From NCBI RefSeq assembly GCF_010548375.1, contig NZ_JAAGLY010000002.1, forward strand, positions 806,001 through 870,000: a DNA stretch of 64,000 bases. Direction: 5' to 3'. The position numbers and the translations under genes were made by a program. Shown here one piece after another: positions 61,530 through 64,000 of the stretch (position 1 is the first letter of the stretch; the number at the start of each line of letters is the position of its first letter). Origin of the DNA: Streptomyces sp. SID13726 (lineage in GTDB: Bacteria > Actinomycetota > Actinomycetes > Streptomycetales > Streptomycetaceae). The notes beneath the pieces were generated by a model that did no database searches, had not been told where the DNA came from, and was given only the letters and a program-made list of their open reading frames with translations.

Positions 61530-61567
61530 CAGGTCGGGCCCGCCGACGTGTCGGCGGGCCCGACCTG
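61530..61567. terminator. Very strong hairpin terminator
   Basis: Perfect 18-base arms CAGGTCGGGCCCGCCGAC and GTCGGCGGGCCCGACCTG around a two-base centre (in practice a 17-bp stem and 4-base loop), 30 bp past the GH93-like stop on the minus strand. Confidence 0.9.
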
Positions 61568-61597
61568 GACCGGTCGGTCAACCTTCCCGTGTTCGGG

Positions 61598-63646
61598 TCA
61601 GTTCACGCGGACGATCTTCCAGAGCTGGTCGTCGACGCTCACGTCGTTCCACTGGACGACGGACGCGCCGTTGGCGGTGGAGGACTGGGCCACGCCGGCC
61701 AGCAGGCCGCTGCCGACGTTGGTGAGCTTGTAGTAGCCGTCGCCCGCGCTGGTCAGGGTCCACTTCTGGGAGTTGCCACTTGAGGTGGTGTTCTGGACGA
61801 CGGCCGCTCCCGCGGTGGTCGAGGAGTTGCCGACGTCGAGTCTCAGGCCACTGTGGACGTTCTGGAGTGACCACGCGCCGCCGCTCTGGGTCTGGAAGGT
61901 CCACAACTGGCAGTCGCAGGCGGAGTTCTGCCACTGGTCGGCCGCTGTTCCGGCGGTGGTGGAGGCTGCGGGGATCTCCAGGTACTTGCCGCTGTTCTTG
62001 TTCACCAGCACGTACTGGCCGCTCGACAGGGACGGCAGCGCGGTCTGGGTGAGGTTCCACCGCTGGCAGGCGCAGCCGGTGCCGCCCCACTGACCCGCGA
62101 CGGTGCCCACGCTGGTGGAACCGCCGGGAATCTCCAGGTACTTGTTGGTCAGACGGTTGACGGCGGTGAAGCCGCCGGACGGGCTGGGGGCGACGGCCCA
62201 TTCGTGGTCGAGGGTGCCGTTGTCGTCCCACTGGAGGACCTTGGCGCCGTTGGCGGTGGACGTGTTCTCGACACCCAGCACCTTGCCGCTGGCCACGTTG
62301 AAGATCTTGAAGTAGCCGGACGGCTGGAGGACGAACTTCCAGCGCTGGTCGGTGGCGTTGTCGGCGTTCTGCTGGGTGGCGTAGGTGCCGTTGGCGGTCG
62401 TACCGCCCGCGATGGTCAGCGGCAGGTTGCTGCCCGCGTTGGAGACCGTGTAGGTGGCGCCGTCGTTGATGCCGCCGCCCAGATCGATGGTGCCGTAGGT
62501 GACGGGGTTGAGGGAGTTGCCGTTGTAGCCGCCGCTGAGCACCAGCAGGCTGTGGCCGTCGGGCAGCGGGAGCATCCCTCGGCTGTAACCGCCCGCGACG
62601 GTCGACTGGATGCGGGTCCACGCGTTCGCGGCGCCGTTCTGGGTGTTGAGGAACAGGTCCGTGCTGCTCTGGGCGCTGACCACGAGCGTGCCGTTGGCGC
62701 CGCCGGTGGGCAGCCAGGCAACGAACGGATTGCAGCACGGGACGTTGCCGTCCGTCGTCCTCAGTGGGATGCCGGTGACGGAACCGAACGCCTCCGGGTC
62801 GGAGGAGATCTTGTAGTAGACGGCGAAGTTCCCCTCAGGGGCACCCCCGTGCTCGTAGGTCATCACGTACTTGCCGTTGGGCAGCTGCACGACGGTCGCC
62901 ATACCGGGACGGTCGCTGTACTTGGGCGACGCCACGTCGTCCACGACCGGTCCCCAGTTCACCCCGTCTGTGCTGACCTGGTGGACGAGCTTCTGGCCGT
63001 GGGCGGGATCACGCTGGTCGGAGTAGTACACGACGAGCCTGTTGCCGTTCATCAGGAAGAACGGCTCCCACACCGGCGTGAAGCCGTTGCTGGCGTTGGC
63101 TTCGCCGCCGGTGGCGATGTTGCTGACGAAGCTCCAGGTCACGCCGTGGTCGGTGCTGGCGTACATGTCGATCTTCGTCGCGGACCGGTCGCCGGGGACC
63201 GAGTCTCCCGCGATCAGCAGGGTCCCGGCCGGGAAGTTGCCGACCGCGGTGGGCAGTTCGAACAGCTGCGGCTCCCAGCGCATGCCCCAGCCGTTCCGGG
63301 TGTCGGCGACGTCGGAGAGCTTGGTCCAGGAGTTGCCGTTGTCGGTGCTGCGGTAGATCGGGAAGACGGGCTTGCCGGACGTGTACTGCTCGAACGTGGC
63401 GAGCACGGTGCCGTTCGCGGAGCCGCTGTGCTCCAGCCGTATCGCCCTCGGGTAGAGGGAGCCCGGCGCGGGGGTGCCGGACGGCGGGGTGTACATGGTC
63501 TGCGAGGGGCGGGCGAGGGCGTCGGCCTTGCCAGCAGCGGGGAGGAGGACGGTGGCGACCGCCGCGACCAGGGCGAGCAGCAGTGCGAGAAGCGGCCGGG
63601 GGCGCGGAGCGGCGCCGGGTCTGGGATGTGTCAGGGCAGGAGACAT
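61598..63646 (-). CDS. Secreted sialidase-fold glycosidase (GH93-like) with ricin-type lectin domains
   Basis: 682 residues from ATG 63646 with GGAGAG upstream. Signal peptide (LLALLLALVAAVATVLLPAA). Residues 45-390 form a beta-propeller with Asp-box motifs (STDNGNSWT, STDHGVTW, STDGVNWG) and GWGMRWEPQLFELP, YSDRPGMATVVQLPNGKYVM, which suit GH93 exo-arabinanases or related exo-enzymes. From about 400 there are six QxW-type repeats (DQRWKF, DHEWAV, CQRWNL, CQLWTF, SQKWTL, DQLWKI), i.e. two beta-trefoil ricin-like lectins. By context an exo-acting arabinan enzyme, but a sialidase cannot be excluded. Confidence 0.82.
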   Translation of the reverse strand: MSPALTHPRPGAAPRPRPLLALLLALVAAVATVLLPAAGKADALARPSQTMYTPPSGTPAPGSLYPRAIRLEHSGSANGTVLATFEQYTSGKPVFPIYRSTDNGNSWTKLSDVADTRNGWGMRWEPQLFELPTAVGNFPAGTLLIAGDSVPGDRSATKIDMYASTDHGVTWSFVSNIATGGEANASNGFTPVWEPFFLMNGNRLVVYYSDQRDPAHGQKLVHQVSTDGVNWGPVVDDVASPKYSDRPGMATVVQLPNGKYVMTYEHGGAPEGNFAVYYKISSDPEAFGSVTGIPLRTTDGNVPCCNPFVAWLPTGGANGTLVVSAQSSTDLFLNTQNGAANAWTRIQSTVAGGYSRGMLPLPDGHSLLVLSGGYNGNSLNPVTYGTIDLGGGINDGATYTVSNAGSNLPLTIAGGTTANGTYATQQNADNATDQRWKFVLQPSGYFKIFNVASGKVLGVENTSTANGAKVLQWDDNGTLDHEWAVAPSPSGGFTAVNRLTNKYLEIPGGSTSVGTVAGQWGGTGCACQRWNLTQTALPSLSSGQYVLVNKNSGKYLEIPAASTTAGTAADQWQNSACDCQLWTFQTQSGGAWSLQNVHSGLRLDVGNSSTTAGAAVVQNTTSSGNSQKWTLTSAGDGYYKLTNVGSGLLAGVAQSSTANGASVVQWNDVSVDDQLWKIVRVN

Positions 63647-63757
63647 GTGCGGCTCTCCAAAGGGGAAGGGGAAGGCATTTCGGTTCCCGCCGCTTGCCGG
63701 CACGGGGCGGCCGGGGAGCGGCGGAGTCCAGTGAGCGTGTGCCGTGCGGGGCTGTGC

Positions 63758-64000
63758 TCAGGTGGTGCGGAGCTTCGGCCGGCCTCGGTGCGGGGGCGGG
63801 GGCGCGGTCGAGCCGCGGACGACGAGTTCGACCGGGGGCGCGTCCGGCTGTGACAGCTCGGCGCCTGGTTGCTCGACGGCGTGCACGAGCAGTTTGACGC
63901 CTTCCCGCGCGGCGGCCTCGAAGGGCTGGCGCACGGTGGTCAGCGGCGGGGTGACGTAGGCGAAGACCGGGTTGCCGTCGAACCCGACGACGCTGATGTC
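63758..64000 (-). CDS. LacI-family regulator, C-terminal end (runs off the window)
   Basis: The last 80 codons of a LacI-type regulator: DISVVGFDGNPVFAYVTPPL, TTVRQPFEAAAREGVKLLV, and PPVELVVRGSTAPP, the usual C-terminal signature of the effector domain. The HTH lies outside the window. It stops 111 bp upstream of the GH93-like gene and reads in the same direction, so it may regulate that gene. Confidence 0.92.
   Translation of the reverse strand, partial: DISVVGFDGNPVFAYVTPPLTTVRQPFEAAAREGVKLLVHAVEQPGAELSQPDAPPVELVVRGSTAPPPPHRGRPKLRTT

Overview
The window is very GC-rich with strong third-position GC. It holds twin-arginine lipoproteins and secreted enzymes, an nSTAND/WD40 regulator, LuxR- and LacI-type regulators, a terpene cyclase cluster and rare TTA codons. 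All of this points to a Streptomyces (or close actinomycete) chromosome, probably an accessory-rich arm rather than the core. I see no rRNA, tRNA, CRISPR array or replication origin. All family calls rest on reading motifs by eye.

Layout. 1-6.9 kb: an inferred minus-strand operon paaABCDE-kynA-kynU (multicomponent aromatic-ring epoxidase plus tryptophan-to-anthranilate enzymes), divergent from a small acyl carrier protein and an AMP-forming ligase; a hairpin terminator closes the ligase side. 6.9-9.4 kb: a cobalamin island. It contains the 3' half of a B12 riboswitch, a short fossil of metE, a phosphoglycerate-mutase-fold protein, and convergent cbtB-cbtA (cobalt uptake) behind an intact compact cobalamin riboswitch. 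9.7-13.6 kb: a terpene cluster with one class II (squalene-hopene-like) cyclase carrying two TTA codons and two class I terpene synthases, one of which lacks the NSE metal triad. 13.6-19.4 kb: a MalY/PatB-type C-S lyase, a 15-bp tandem repeat, an ABC permease/ATPase/DUF4333-like operon and a divergent sensor kinase with no adjacent response regulator. 19.6-24.4 kb: a 1253-residue HTH-NTPase-TM-WD40 protein divergent from a cytosolic-looking amidase.

24.6-40.7 kb: a plant-polysaccharide utilisation locus. Two GH51 arabinofuranosidases, a GH43/GH117-like enzyme, a beta-helix glycosidase, two alginate-lyase-fold secreted proteins and a LacI regulator lie on the minus strand. They diverge from a sugar ABC transporter (binding protein plus two permeases). 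AACCGGTT palindromes flank the divergent promoter region. A LacI fragment and a GH93/sialidase-fold protein with ricin-type repeats close the window (61.6-64 kb) and may be a second satellite of the same lifestyle.

41-51.7 kb: a CoA-dependent catabolic cluster with two SDRs, three acyl-CoA dehydrogenases (two as an ATGA-coupled pair), an acyl-CoA ligase, a thiolase, a TetR regulator, a MaoC hydratase and a phosphotriesterase-like hydrolase. A repeated 21-bp palindromic motif occurs in both divergent promoter regions and is the probable TetR operator. 52-63 kb: a LuxR-family ATPase regulator, a secreted S1 protease preceded by a CebR-box-like palindrome, an orphan fructose-type PTS EIIC, a deletion-riddled IS256 transposase fossil, a double GNAT acetyltransferase, an MDR oxidoreductase and an unrecognised 225-residue protein.
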